From Anastrepha obliqua (taxonomy: Eukaryota > Arthropoda > Insecta > Diptera > Tephritidae), in the NCBI RefSeq assembly GCF_027943255.1, contig NC_072893.1, positions 117,179,784-117,243,783 of the forward strand: a stretch of DNA of 64,000 bases. The letters run 5' to 3'. The notes under the pieces are model-generated. The model saw only the letters and a program-made list of their open reading frames with translations, was not told the origin of the DNA and did not search any database. The translations under genes and the position numbers were made by a program. This document shows, in pieces, positions 12,086-24,897 of the stretch (the stretch's first letter is position 1; the number at the start of each line of letters is the position of its first letter).

Positions 12086-14569
12086 TTTTGTAGTTTTAAC
12101 CATAATAGATGGCAAGAGCGATGACAGTTGTTTATTTCAAATATTTCTTTCCTTTATACTTCATTTAAATTAAAAAAAAAACGAAAAAAAAGTTTATAAA
12201 AAATGTAAACATGAAAACTTTTATTAACATTTTTTATTAAAATAAAAAATTTTTTTAACATTTTTCATAAAAATTTTTTTTCCCAAAAATTAATTTATTA
12301 AAATACTTTATAAAAATCTAATTTATATTTATTAACATTTTTGTAATAACATAGGCTATTCAGTTTTTCCACTCAGTAATTCTATCGATGGGGGCACTAA
12401 AATACAAAATATGGCAATAGAAATGCACGCTACTGAATTCCCTTTCTAGTTTATTAGTTAAATGAAAACACTGAATTCCTTCAAATTTGTTCGTCTTTCA
12501 TATCAGAAAACTGAAAATATTTCCTAAGTAAAGCATATTCATACGGGATATGTCCCAATAAAAATTTGCTGTCAACATGTCACTAACAATGACAATACCA
12601 ACATATTGCAGAATAATGCTGCTCACAATATATCTCAATACAATATCAATAGCAACATGTTGAAGAACAATGTTGGCAACATCGCGCTAACAGCATCGCG
12701 TCTTTTGAATTCTGACTTCAGACTCAAATACTGCGTAGCAATATGTTGCGGGACGAAATTGCTGGTTTCAAGTATTCGACAAATAATGCTGCAGGTGGAT
12801 ATAAAAGATCTGTCAAAGCTCTCTGTAGCGCAAGTGAAATTGAGAGAGTTGAACAACAATGCCAATATGTATATATGTATATGTACATATGTCGATCTCT
12901 TCCTACTGCTTGTAATTACGTGCTTGCAAGATACTTAGACACAAATCGCTGCCTATATTCAGGCGCCGTATTCAAGTAGTGCTACTGATATGCAACGCAA
13001 ATCATTTTTGGAATATTTTGTATATTTCAGTTTTTTTTTAATTTTAAATTCCAACTTAAAGCAATTGAAATGTTTCAATATTTTTTTGCTATTTCTATCA
13101 TTGTTATTCAGTGCTACTAACAGATATTTGCCAGCGTGCAATTCTAGTGTCGGGTTATTAGACTCGCGATCAAATAAATTGAAATAATGGTGTTGTAGGC
13201 ACTCACACATTTTTAATTGCTTCAAGCGCAAATTTCGAAGAGAGTTGCTTACTTTTACAGATTTAAAAGATGGCGAAAAATGTAAACATTTTTTTTATAA
13301 TATAATATTGGTTTTCATTTATGTCTTTTGGTGTCATTAGTACCTTTTAATTTAGTCACCAGCGAAATAATCGAACATTTTTTTTTCTTTTTTTATATTC
13401 AAATATTAAGAAACACAAATTCTCCTAAATTAAAACTATTCCGCTGTACATACAGCTAAGGATCCCAAAAAATAGGCCAATCAGTTCAGTCGTCAATTTC
13501 AAAAATAAAAACACACAGCAAATAAACTTTGTAAAAAGTACATTTATTATTTTTTCATTTCATTTTTTGTTGTGGTTGTTTTTGTTGTTTTGTAAAATTG
13601 TAAAAATTATGGAAAATAAAATACATACACACAAGAAGTTGAGGAAACATAATAATGATATTTAATAATAATTAGATTAACATTAAAAAATGTAGTAAAA
13701 TCAAAAAATAAGCGACAAAAAGGAATGCCGAAACATAAGTTACAATACAAAATTACGGATACTTCTCCCATCCTGCATTACAATGAAATAAGAATAAAAA
13801 AAAAAAACTAAATGGTAAAAGGAGAAAACAAACTCAACAAATTACTACAAATCATTATCAGCAAAAACACTCCTAATAAACTGCATTTCCTTTTAAACAT
13901 AATTTTTTATATTTATTTATTCATTTATTTCCTTTTTTTCAAATATAAACACGTACAACTACAACGATAGTTAATTAATATACTTAGTTTGTAATGCCAA
14001 AAAATCTAGTTCAGTTTTTTGTGTTAAAGTAAAATAGTTTAATAGTAGATAAGTGCCGTTTGCTTTGGTGCGCTGGGTGGTAATGGGTAAAGGTGAAGGT
14101 GATGATGAAGACTCTAACTGTTCTCTACGGACTAGTATGGAGAGTGGAGATGAACTTTGTTGTGGTTAGAAAATGAGCTCCCATAGAAGAGAGAAGAGAA
14201 TGATTTGTTTCTTAAATTAGCAAATATCACCGGAGTGGTGGATATGGCCAGCAGTTCAAAGGTTGTGACATTGAATAATTGAGAGTATTTGAGCGCTGAG
14301 TGTATGGAAAGTTGAGAAGAGTTTAGCAAGTAGACTAATTTATTTTTTAAGTGGAATAAATAAAATATATAAATGGAATTGAAGATAGTTTTCGAAAATA
14401 TACAATAACAAAAGCAACAAGAAGAAAACTAGCGAGTAGAGTAGGAAAGTAGCGTGCGCGAGGCATAGTTTGATAGACAGACTTTGATGAATGGATAGTA
14501 AGAGTTTATAGTTCGAAAATGTAGCAAAAGATGAATTAAGCCATTTTATGAGCTTCACAGAGAAAAGAA
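12086..14569. other. Intergenic, nothing recognised
   Basis: AT-rich sequence. Overlapping 60-110-codon frames at 12606-13231 lie on both strands, share no domain with known proteins and are not called. Several AACATGTTG/AACAATGTTG words near 12590-12690 look like simple repeats. Confidence 0.5.
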
Positions 14570-16330
14570 AATCTTTGGAAATTGTTAAGAAATACGAAAT
14601 GTTTTTTTTTATAAAAAGTGAAGTTAATTTGGATTTTAAAGTGAAAAAAAAAATTGTTAATGCTACTTAATTTGAAAAAAAGAAAAAAAATATTGTATTT
14701 ACAGAAAAGTGGACTAATTTTGAGAGAAAAGTGACTTATTTTGTATTTTAGAGTGAAAATAAATTTTAAGAACTTGTTAAGAAAATTAATTTTTTTTATG
14801 GAAAAGTAAAGAATATTTTTTGATTTTAGAGTGAAGAAATATGTATAGCAAATATTTATATTTAAAATTCGTGCTGAGGAAATGAATGAATTTGTTGAGG
14901 CTTAAGTCAAAATAAATTTTTAGAAGCCGTTAGGAAGTTTACATTTTTTTCTTTATAGAAAAGCGACGTAATTTTGAAGAAGTTTAGAAGTTTACATTTT
15001 TTTCTTTATACAAAACCGTCGTAATTTTGAATTTTGGAGTGAAAATAAATTTTTGAATTTGTTAAAACGAAATTTTTTTTATGGAAATGTACAGCAGATA
15101 TTTAGATTTACTATTAATTTGAAGAAATAGAAAAATATATTGGGGTTCGGAGTGGAAAAAAAGTTTGGAATTTGTTAAGATGAAATTTTTGTGAAAAGAA
15201 AAGTCAAAAATATTTTTGAATTTTAGAGCAACAATAAATTTTTACTATTCATTTCAAGAAATAGAAAAATATATTGGGATTCGTAAAGGAAAACAATTTT
15301 TGAAATTTTGGTTAAGATTTTTTTTAAGAAAAGTCAAAAATATTTTTCAATTCTAGAATGAAAATAAATTTTTTGCTATTAATTTCAAGAAATAGAAAAA
15401 TATATTGGGTTTCGGAGTGGAACAAAATTTTTGGAATTTGTTGAGATGAAATTTTTTTTAAAGAAAAAATCAAAAATATTTTTCAATTTTAGAGCGAAAA
15501 TAAATTTTTAGAAGTTGTCGAAAAGTGTAAATTTTTTTCATAGAATAGTGACTTAATTTTGAGTTTCAGAGTGTAAATAAATTTTTAGAATTTCTCAAGA
15601 AGATGAATATTTTTTTTATCGAAATTTGAGTTAAAATAAATTTTTAGAAACTTTTAAGAAGTTTAAAGAAACTTTTATAGAAAAGAGGCATATTTCGAAT
15701 TTTAGAATGCAAAGAAATTATTTTTTTTTTGTTTTTGTTAAGAAGAAAATATTTTAATTAAAAATTTACATATTTCGAACTTTAGTGTGAAAATAAATTT
15801 TTTAGAATTTGCTAGCAAAATGAAAATTTGTATATGGAAAAGTGAGGAAATTATTTGGATTTTAGAGTGAAAATAAATTTATAGAAAATATTTCGATTAA
15901 CTATTCTTTTCAAGGAAGTGAAAGAAATATTTAGATTTAGAGTGATAATAAATTTTTAAAATTTGCCAGAAAATGAAAATTTTTTTATAGAAAAGTGAAG
16001 AAAATACACTATTTGTATTTATGACAGAAAATAAATTCTAAGAAATTACTACTATTTTCAAGGAAATTAAAAAATATATTGGGGTTTGGAGTGTAAATAA
16101 GTTTTTGAATATTGATAATGGGTTAAACATTTTTTTCGTCAAAAACTCAAGAGATTTTAAACTGAAAATTGGAATAATTTATAGGAAATGTTAGAAAACT
16201 CAACATTTAATTCCAAAAAGTTCGGGTGCTAGAGTGAAAATTCATAGCAATTAAATATTTAGAACATTTAAGGTTTGTATAGAAAAGTTGAAAAATATTT
16301 TCTAGTTTTAGAGTGAAAGTAAAAGAAAAT
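14570..16330. repeat. Degenerate tandem array, unit about 90-110 bp
   Basis: A repeating order of TTTTAGAGTGAAAATAAATTTTT, GAA(T/G)TTGTTAAGAA, TGAAAATTTTTTT, ATAGAAAAGTGA and ATATTTTG runs through the stretch with heavy divergence. Stops occur in every frame. Confidence 0.82.
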
Positions 16331-17560
16331 AGTAGGTCTTCGCAAGTTGGCAAAGCTTCCGCTGAAACTTTAGAAACGCTTCCAAGTGCCTGGTATTTCT
16401 TGCTTTGAGCTTTCAGATGTGGTAAAACTGCCGCTATACTTATTGGTTTTTAAAATTAAAAAAATGTTAGCTTTAACATCTGCATATTTAGACTTTCATG
16501 AGATTAAACGTGGCTTAAAGTAAATCAATTATAGGAAATTATGGGTTCAAAAGCTTCCGGAAAGCAGTGAGAACTCTACAACATGAAAAGTTCCCCAAGA
16601 GGCTGAAATGAAGAAATTTCTGCAATCAAAATTAAAGTAAACGATTTTTTGTTTAATCTGCAGTGCGGAAAGAGGCCAAAAAAGGCCGTTGAAAGGTAAA
16701 GAAAAGCTGCAAGTATCGGTATTTTTTTGGTACTTTACAGCTCACAAGTATCAAATGCAAGGTAAAACAGCTCGCTAGTTTCTTGGCACAGATTTCAGTT
16801 ATTTTATAACACAATGGAGAAGAAGGCTTAAGTGCAAAAAGCCAGAAGATCTGGTCAATTTAAAAAAAAAAATAATAATAATAAAAAAAATTAAAAAAAA
16901 AAATTGTTTATTTGTTTCCATAATATTTAAGTAGTATATCCGAATACTACAATAATTTGTTTTATGTAAACTAGTAACCAGTCACCTTGAAAACTCAATA
17001 AAATAATTAAAAAAAATAAAACTCAAAATCTCGAAAGCACATGAAAGTCTATGAAAGCTCAAAGACTTAAAGTGAAATATAAATAAATTTATTAACAGCT
17101 CGCTAATTTCTTGGTATTTAAAAGCAGTACCAATTTGGGTTAATTGAAAGCTCAAAGTCTTGAAAGCACATGAACATCTATGAAAGCTCAAAAGCTTAAA
17201 GTAAAATATAAATAAATTTATTAACAGCTCGCTAGGTGATAGGTGTTTAAGGGCAGTACAGACTGAATTATGTTAAATTGGATTACATTAAATATGAAAA
17301 GTTCCAAAGCACCCGAAAGTCTAGTGAAAGCTCGAAGACTCTAATAGTATTATACTATTCGTGTGAAAGCGCTAAAAGCTCGCTAGTTTATAGGCATTTA
17401 CAAGCAGTACAGTTTAAATCAGCTTAAAGCGCTAAGTCTTCAAAAGTACCACATGAGCGCCAAAAGCGCCCTCGTTTATAGGAATTTGAGGGTGGAACCT
17501 AAGAGCACACAGGGGCAGTTATACACTTGCTGCGATAGATAGGAAAGTTTGGTTGCTAGA
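16331..17560. repeat. Tandem array built on AACAGCTCGCTAG
   Basis: Units of about 130-150 bp carry GAAAGCTCAAAGTCTT, GAAAGCACATGAA, TAACAGCTCGCTA and AAGCAGTAC. They are clearest at 17013-17130, 17145-17260 and 17300-17410, with decayed relatives at 16740 and 17430. Confidence 0.75.
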
Positions 17561-19270
17561 AATGCACGCTTCAAGGGGATAAACAGAAAAAAGACACTTA
17601 GGACATTTATATAGGACATTCGCCTACTGTAGATATGTACATATGTAAGCACATACAGACTAAGGGTGTGAGGAGTAAGCAGTTATACTTGTGTGTGCGT
17701 ATAGGAAACTGATAGTGACACAAAAACGCTAGTATGCAATTTTGTTTTTTAATAAATGTATGTATGTGTGTATTTAGTATGCTTGCATGTATATATGTAT
17801 GTAAGTAATGACAGACATTTAAACAATTGAGGAATCGAAAAAAAGCCTATAATATTAATAATTAATTATTACATAAAAACACAAACTAAAGCAAACACTT
17901 AACAGACTACAACACTTTACACAGAATACAACATAGGCGGCATTTCATCAGCTTAAATTTGTTACGCTTACACTTAATCGAAGGTAAATGGTAATTATAC
18001 TTATATATATAGGTATATATATATCTATGTATACATGTATATGTGTGTTTGTTTATAGTATAACATGTTCATATGTATGTATGTATGTATGTATGCTAAC
18101 ATTCACAATTACGCGCTAGTGTAAATATGTAAAACTAATATTACAAAAAAAAAAAAACAAAAAAATCGAAGTGTGTATGTAAATGTACTATGCGCACTTT
18201 CTATGCGTGCATATGTATAGTATGCATATGTATGTATGCACATAATTTATTTCACATTTATAGATATTAATTTATTTACTCATTAACTCACTTCTTAGCA
18301 AATTATGCTTGCTAGTGTGCACTAACACACATGCAATTGTAGGTGTTTTTGCTTTTGTTTTTCTCTACAAACTAATTTCTGTTATAAGCTAGTCAGTATG
18401 TATGTATGTATGTATGTAATTAGGTATGCAGGTTCACTTAACGGTATATGCGCTCATTGCATGGGTGCTTACATGTACTTGTATATGTATATATATATAT
18501 ATATATGTATCTATGTATGTGTGTCAGCTATTTACACTAAATGCGTAAGTATATGTGTATATGAATGCACACACACACAAATATATGCGTGTTGGTGTAT
18601 AAGTATATGCATGTATGTGTGTGTGTGTGTACATTTAGTAAATAGGATCAAACGCGCTTAAACTAAATTCCATGATCAATTACGAGTAATCAAGTATGTG
18701 TATGTATGCGTATGCATGTGTGTGTTTGTGTGTGTATTAGCTATACAGTTACAATTGGCATATATACAGCTACATACATACATTTGTATAGCGGTAAATA
18801 TAGCATATATATGCTTTTGTATACACACACTTATGTACACATACATACATATATATATATATATGTATCTATGCATGTATGTGCATGCAACGAATGGCAT
18901 GTGTATGTATACGTTATAGGCATGTGGGCGTGGTTTAGCTGGTTTTCGCTTACTGCGCTGCTCCTTCTACTCCCCTTAATGATAGAGAAAACAAAACAAA
19001 AAAATAAAACAAAAAGAAAAAACGCTCCATAAGTATTGTACAAATGCTTAGTTTACAACTACAACTTTGCTTAGTAATTTATTTTCCTCTTCATAATTTT
19101 TGTTTTTTTTGCATATATATTTATTATAGTATTTAGTCTGTGTATGTGGGTATGCATATATGGGTGTAATGCTTACTGGCTAAGATCTACGCTTGCTCCT
19201 CACATACATACAAATAACATATACATATGTAAAACATAACATGTACAGTACTTAATTGCATACACTTTGC
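17561..19270. repeat. Microsatellite-rich stretch (TATG/TGTA, TA, TG)
   Basis: Short runs of TATG near 18074-18100 and 18398-18416, TA near 18490 and 18850, and TG near 18614 and 18720. The MYVCVCMCV-like frames on both strands are microsatellite artefacts. Confidence 0.8.
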
Positions 19271-20866
19271 TTGCAGTTTATAATTGTTTTTGTTTTTTTA
19301 CTTATAATAAATTTTTGTAATAATTTGTTTTTCTTGCGACTTTTAAGCATAAAACATTATCATACATACAATTTTTTGTTTATGATTTTTAAATATTTTT
19401 ATTTGTTTATTTGCAAATTTTTTGTTGCTTAATTTAACTTTTTTTAATTACACTTTTTTACTTACAATATTTTCTTACAATTTTTTTCTTACAATTTTTT
19501 TCTCAATTTTTTTCTTAATTTCTTTCACTCACAAATTTTCAGTATTAGAATATTTTTTATTTTTATTTTTTACGCATAATTTTTAATTTACATTTTTTTA
19601 CTCATAACTCTTAATACACAATTTTTTACTTACAATTTTTACCTAACAATTTTTAAGCTAATTATATTTTAATTATAATTTTTTTTCTTATAACTTTCAC
19701 TTACAATATTTTTCTTAAAATTTTGCTTAATTTCCAATGCACATTTTTTCCACATAGCTGTATGCATGCATGTATTTATATAATTACTTGTTTCACATAT
19801 TTCAAGAACGTTTCTTACGCGTTCTTCTAGTTTGCTACTACATTTAAATATTTGCATTTTTTCTAAAATTTTTTTTCTTATACTCTAACTCCGCTTTTGC
19901 AACAAAATTTCTTAATTAATTTTTTACTTTATAGTACTTAACAACATTTTTAACTTATTTTATAACTTTTAAAACTAAATTCGCATAATTTGCTTGCTAC
20001 ACTTACGACGCTTTGTTTGCTTTCTTAATTTCTATTATATTGTATATTTCTTTAATATTTCTAATTTTCAACTAATCCAAGTGGAAATCGTTTAAAAATT
20101 GTCATAACCTGCGTCAAATTTTTATAGAATTTTTTACATTTTAAAATTTCTCAAATTTTTCTGAATAATTTTCTTCTACGATTTCCACTACTCCTTCATG
20201 CATCTCCACTTATTTGCTCAAATACTTCTAGAATTACATATATATCTGTATGTATATATAACTATATTTGTTATTTAGTATAAAAATTACGCGCTAATTT
20301 ATTTTTTTATTTAACATTAAAAAGTCCATCTGTCCAACACCACAAAGCCTTTTAGGCAGCTTGGCCGCTGCATTGAGGCTGGCGGCTGCCATGACTTTGC
20401 GGCTTTTTGTTTTATACTTAAATATTAAATACAAGTAAAATAGAAGTTACACTGAAAAGTCCATACATTGTAAGTTTTGTAAAAAAAAGCATTATTATAT
20501 TTACTAAAAAAAGTCTGAAATTGCGTTAACGTGCCTGCTGGCGTAAAGGATTATGCGTAAGTAATTTTCAAAAACAAATAAAAATTGCAACATTTAAAAT
20601 AAAAAAAAATTATATTTAAAAATTTTTAATTTAAAAAAAATGGTTAAATTTAACTGTTTTTCTTTTTAATTTAATTCAAATTTTTTTAATAAAAAAATAT
20701 TTTTTTTTTGTTCTTGAAAAATACCTAAACACAGGCACACATGAACTGCCCTCTTATTATTATTTTTATTTTTTGCTTGATACAACAGCACAGGCTTAGG
20801 TGAAGACATGCGGGAAATGCGTGTGGAAAAGTTTAAGAAGATCTCTTTTGGCATTTTAAGCTTTGA
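19271..20866. other. AT-rich intergenic DNA with CTTACAATTTTT words
   Basis: From 19440 to 19720 the word (C)TTACAATTTTTTT recurs about eight times at irregular spacing. No gene is supported. Confidence 0.55.
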
Positions 20867-21105
20867 GCTAATTTCAATGGAGTTCGGAAACTAGTTTTGA
20901 AATTTTGAATAAATAAAAAATCTCGAAAGTTCCCTTATTTTTAACGGCTTAGGTTGCTTATGAAATCTGCGGACGAAATTTTGAGGAAATTTCGATGGCG
21001 TTCGGAAACTTATTTTGAAAGCTGGTAGTCGAGTTACTAGAAAGCCTAAATCCCTAATTTTTGGCGACTTAAGTGGCTTATAAAATTTGCAAATGAAAAA
21101 ATTTC
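20867..21105. repeat. Two-copy tandem duplication, 118-bp period
   Basis: TTCGGAAACTAGTTTTGAAA at 20883 and TTCGGAAACTTATTTTGAAA at 21001 anchor two diverged copies, each ending in a CTTA(G/A)GT(T/G)GCTTAT(G/A) block. Confidence 0.8.
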
Positions 21106-21199
21106 GACTCATGAAAATATGAATGACAATTTTACTTATTTACAAAAAAAAAAAAATTAAAAAAAAACAAATTCACGATTTAAGATTTTAATCTTTAAC

Positions 21200-21960
21200 C
21201 CACATGATTTGAGTACCAATTTTAATAATGAAAAAAAAAAAATTGTTTTAAATTTTTAAAAATAAAAGTTTTCACGGTTTAGAGCATGAAAGCAAAACAT
21301 AAAACTTTATATGGAATATTGGTCAATTAAAAAATTTTGAAAAAATATTTTAATAAAAATTTTAAAAATTTAAATTTTTGGTGTTTTGGAACGTAAATAC
21401 AGAGAAAATTTTCAATATTTTGAACAATAAGAGTTTTAATGATATCTTTAATAAAATATTAATAAAAGATTTTATTTTAAATTTTAATATTAAAATTTTT
21501 GGCGTCTTGAAAATTTTAGTGACATTTTCAATAATTGAAAAAAAATTAAAAAAAATTATTTCAGATTTAAAAATTTAAAAATTTTTTTTAGAGCATAAAA
21601 GGAAGACATAAAAATTTAAATAAAATTTTAGTTAATTAAAAAAAATTAAAAAAAAAAATTTATTTTATATTTTTAAAATTCTTTTGGAACGTAAATACAG
21701 AGGAAATTTTTAAAATTTTGAACAAGAGTTTTAATGACATTTTTAATAATTAACAAAAGACTGTATCTTAAATTTTAAAATTAAAATTTTGACGGTTCAG
21801 AGCATAAAGCAAGACACAAAAATTTAAATAAAAAAAAGTGAATTAAAAAAAAAAAATATTTTATTTTATATTAAAATTTTTAAAATTTAAATGTTTGGTG
21901 TTTTGGAACGTATGTAAATACATAGAATACATAGAAAACATTTAAATTCTCAACTCATTA
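21200..21960. repeat. Degenerate tandem array, period about 200-310 bp
   Basis: TTTTGGAACGTAAATACAGA recurs at about 21385 and 21692, with a variant at 21902. TTAGAGCATAAAAG-like blocks recur at about 21280, 21588 and 21795. Confidence 0.75.
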
Positions 21961-22893
21961 CTGAAGCCACTTCAATACTAAAATTTTCAGTTATTTTATT
22001 TAAAGCGTGGGAGAAAAATTAAATTTTAAACTAAAAATTTGTATTAATATAATATTTTTATGTATAAATTAGAGCTTAACGCTAAATGCAGTAAAATCTT
22101 TTCTGAAGCTTTGCATTTGAAATTCTTACAGTCTGGTAAATGTCAAATTGATTAGTATAATCGGGCATCTGCGGGCGAGCTTAGGTTTATATTGAAATTT
22201 TAAATAATTAGATACAAAACGAGAAATTGAAAAAAGATAAGAATTATGCAAAAAATATATATAAACATTTAAAAAAATATATAAAAAAAATTCTAAATTA
22301 AGAAAAAAACTTTCAAAAAATAAAAAAAAAAATAAAAAAAGCTTAAAATAACATTAAAAATTAAGTAAGTGCTCTTGTGGTAAAAAAACAAGTTTACTGA
22401 ATCTTGTAACGAAAAAAATATTATATTATAAAATAAAATAAAAATACTTAAACAAAACTGAACAAATAATAAAAAAAGTTTATGTAAAATCGCCAGATTG
22501 TCATTCACAGAGCTTTCGGCTAAGCTTTCCTCAAGCCACCTTATTATGTTGCATAGCTAAAACGCATCATTCACGGGCCCATAATTTCACTTGAAAGGCC
22601 AAAAAATAAATAATCGCTCAAAAAACGCTATCAATTGAGAAAACTTTTTTGATTTGTGTTAGCCAAGCAGAAGAAAAGGGCTTTCACACCAGGACAAGTG
22701 CATAGTTTAGTAAAGGTGCGACACTTAAATGCTACAACAAAAACGAATGCCTATAATTGTATAAAACAAAACAGCTAACATGGAGTTTCGAGTGGAAACT
22801 TCTCTTGTAGACTCACACCGTAGTAAGCTTTCTGCCAAAGCTCATATTTTTGTTAGCATTTCTTGCTTTGTTAACAATTAAAAATTATTTAAT
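21961..22893. other. Downstream flank of Hr4, possible 3' UTR
   Basis: AT-rich sequence beginning exactly where the extended Hr4 frame ends. A minus-strand AATAAA (plus TTTATT) occurs near 21996; whether it is used cannot be judged. The 71-codon frame at 22293-22508 is low complexity. Confidence 0.45.
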
Positions 22894-24897
22894 TCAGTCA
22901 TCAGGTAACAATGTTTTAAAAACAACAACAGTAACAGCTGTGGAGGTCGGGGCAGCGGTGGCTGTGGCTGTGACAGTGGTTGTGGGCGGAGCGACACTCG
23001 CAGTGGCCGCATTCGTTGTGGCAGTGACTAATGTGGCAGTGGTTTGGCGTTGAGGCGAGGGACGGCGTGCCATATTGGACTGTTGGAGCGGCAGCGAAAG
23101 TAATGTTGCGGACGTATTGGTGGCCGCAGTGGCAGCATGTTGGCGCTGCTGTTGCAAGGCGGTGCTGAGCTTACGCGCAATTACATGGCTACTAGCAGAT
23201 ATGGCCGCGTACGGTCTCTGTTGTTGTTGCGCGTGCTGTTCGCCACTTGAAGTTGCTGTTGCCGCTGTTGATTGCATTTCATCCGTTTGCGTTTGCGTCG
23301 TTACTGTGGCGGTGCGCACCGTTGGTATTTTAATTGTTTGCGTGGCTATCGCTTGACAGCTATTCGCCGCGCTGATATTGCAGGCAACATTTTTTGAAGT
23401 GCTAGCAAAATTTCTGGCACTGTTGTGCTCAGCAGTGGATGAGCCTCTAATGCTGGCCACCTTGCTGCCGCTTACCGCCGCTGTGGTTGAGCGTAGGTTG
23501 CTGAGGCACGAGACTGTTGTGCGAGCGCTTGTAGTTGTTGTTGTTGACGTTGCGGCAGTAGACGCTGTTGTCGTCGCACCGCAGCGCAATACGCTGGCTC
23601 CACCCGCGTTCGCTATCACATTATTGAACACGATTTTTGTTGTCGGGATGGTTGTTGCAGCCGACATGGCAGTGTTGGTTTTGTTGTTGGCTCCAATTGG
23701 CAGTATGGTAATGGTATTTTGTTGCTGTTGTGGCAGTGCTGCATGTGGGGGCAGCTGCTGTTGCTGCAATATCGTTGCTGCTGTTGTCAGCATGTTGCAT
23801 GTTGCTGTTAACTTTTGCTGCAGAAAACTTTTCTTCTTCTTCAATGGCAGTGTTTGTTGTAATAATAAATGCTGTTGTTGTTGCTGTTGCTGTTGCTCGC
23901 GCAAAAGGCGCTCTTCCTCCTCCTGTTGCTGCCGCGCGGCAGCAATTTCACTCAAACTCGCCAGTGTCACAGCCGTTTTCAGCACGTGAGGCGGTGGCGG
24001 CGTGGGTGTTGGTTGCACACCGGTAGCTCGCACAATAATTGGCGCCGAAGCAGCCGGCGATAATGGTGGAGTTTGTGGTCTCGACGGTCGCTCGCCCATA
24101 AGCGCTGTCTGCAATATCGATTTGTATGTCATTGCGGGCGCGGAATGTTCACGGGGGTCTTGCTGTTGTGTTTGTTGTTGATTTGTTTGCAGTCTTTTAC
24201 TCTCTATCAGACTATTGCCCGCCGTTGGCGAACGGTGCCCGGAAATCGCGCCCGCACCCGCTGCTGATCGGTCGCTTTGCGCTTGTGGTGACAGCGACGT
24301 TCGGCTGACCTGTTCCGCAGCTGCTGTCAGCGTCGCCAATGTTGCTGCAGCGCCGGCCAGCAATGAAGTCTTCAATATCGAAGTGGTCGGTTCTATAAGG
24401 CGTACCATCGATCGCGTAGTCGACTCCTCCACGGATTTGTGCTCCTGCTGCTGCTGTTTTTGGTTTTCCTCAATGTTTCGCAACTCTTCTTCCTCTTCGT
24501 CATCGTCGTCCTCATCCATTGAGTAGCGCTGATGTTGCTGCTCGGTTTCCACTTTGATTCTCGGCAGCTCCAGCATTGGTAAACTAAATCTTGCCTGTTG
24601 CTGCTGCTGTTGGGGTTCATGTTGTTGTGGCTGGTTTTGCTGTTGCTGCTGCTTTTGCTGCTTTTCTGTTGCCTCTCTTTGCCGCTGCAGGCGTTCTGCC
24701 ATTTCCGTGGCTGTACGTCGTCGTGCTTTCATTAGATTGCTTTGTTGTTGTTGCTCTACCTCTTGCTCTTGCTCATCTTCATCGTCATGTTTCGGCTGCT
24801 GCTGCTGTGGTTGCTGTTGCTGCTGCATCTGCTTTATCATCATACACCCCTTGGGTGGATCATCATCGATCGGCAGTAGTCCACGTTCAAGCATTTG
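22894..24897 (-). CDS. Hr4: In-frame 667-codon extension of Hr4 behind the TAG (readthrough or alternative-splice candidate)
   Basis: Directly after the Hr4 TAG the same frame continues CAA ATG CTT and stays open for 667 codons to a TGA at 22896-22894. The encoded segment is Q-rich but patterned. It has an acidic run near 126-138, an RIKVE motif near 112, a charged stretch ERLQRQREATEKQQ that could form a coiled coil, a basic LKKKKSF near 351, and repeated motifs ILKTSL (173), ILQTAL (260), VLKTAV (304) and a terminal VFKTLLPDD. The hinge of canonical Hr4 has the same motif (ILKTAL). Base composition is GC-rich like the Hr4 exons and falls to AT-rich DNA right at the TGA. A read-through product would be about 2272 residues. 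Alternatives are a splice form using the AG of the TAG as acceptor, a second cistron from the ATG at 24894, or an unusual 3' UTR. That it is a selected protein frame I consider likely; how it is expressed is open. Confidence 0.72.
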   Translation of the reverse strand, partial: QMLERGLLPIDDDPPKGCMMIKQMQQQQQPQQQQPKHDDEDEQEQEVEQQQQSNLMKARRRTATEMAERLQRQREATEKQQKQQQQQNQPQQHEPQQQQQQARFSLPMLELPRIKVETEQQHQRYSMDEDDDDEEEEELRNIEENQKQQQQEHKSVEESTTRSMVRLIEPTTSILKTSLLAGAAATLATLTAAAEQVSRTSLSPQAQSDRSAAGAGAISGHRSPTAGNSLIESKRLQTNQQQTQQQDPREHSAPAMTYKSILQTALMGERPSRPQTPPLSPAASAPIIVRATGVQPTPTPPPPHVLKTAVTLASLSEIAAARQQQEEEERLLREQQQQQQQQHLLLQQTLPLKKKKSFLQQKLTATCNMLTTAATILQQQQLPPHAALPQQQQNTITILPIGANNKTNTAMSAATTIPTTKIVFNNVIANAGGASVLRCGATTTASTAATSTTTTTSARTTVSCLSNLRSTTAAVSGSKVASIRGSSTAEHNSARNFASTSKNVACNISAANSCQAIATQTIKIPTVRTATVTTQTQTDEMQSTAATATSSGEQHAQQQQRPYAAISASSHVIARKLSTALQQQRQHAATAATNTSATLLSLPLQQSNMARRPSPQRQTTATLVTATTNAATASVAPPTTTVTATATAAPTSTAVTVVVFKTLLPDD

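Noticed and set aside
12606..13231. Frames of 65-110 codons on both strands
   Set aside because: Mutually overlapping, no domain, no codon pattern distinct from the background.
18398..19043. MYVCVCMCV-type frames on both strands
   Set aside because: Microsatellite translation without domain or splice evidence.
23378..23989. 203-codon plus-strand frame, plus several other plus frames over 22850-24965
   Set aside because: These are antisense shadows of the CAG/CAA-rich Hr4 extension; they read poly-Cys/Leu/Val and break up.
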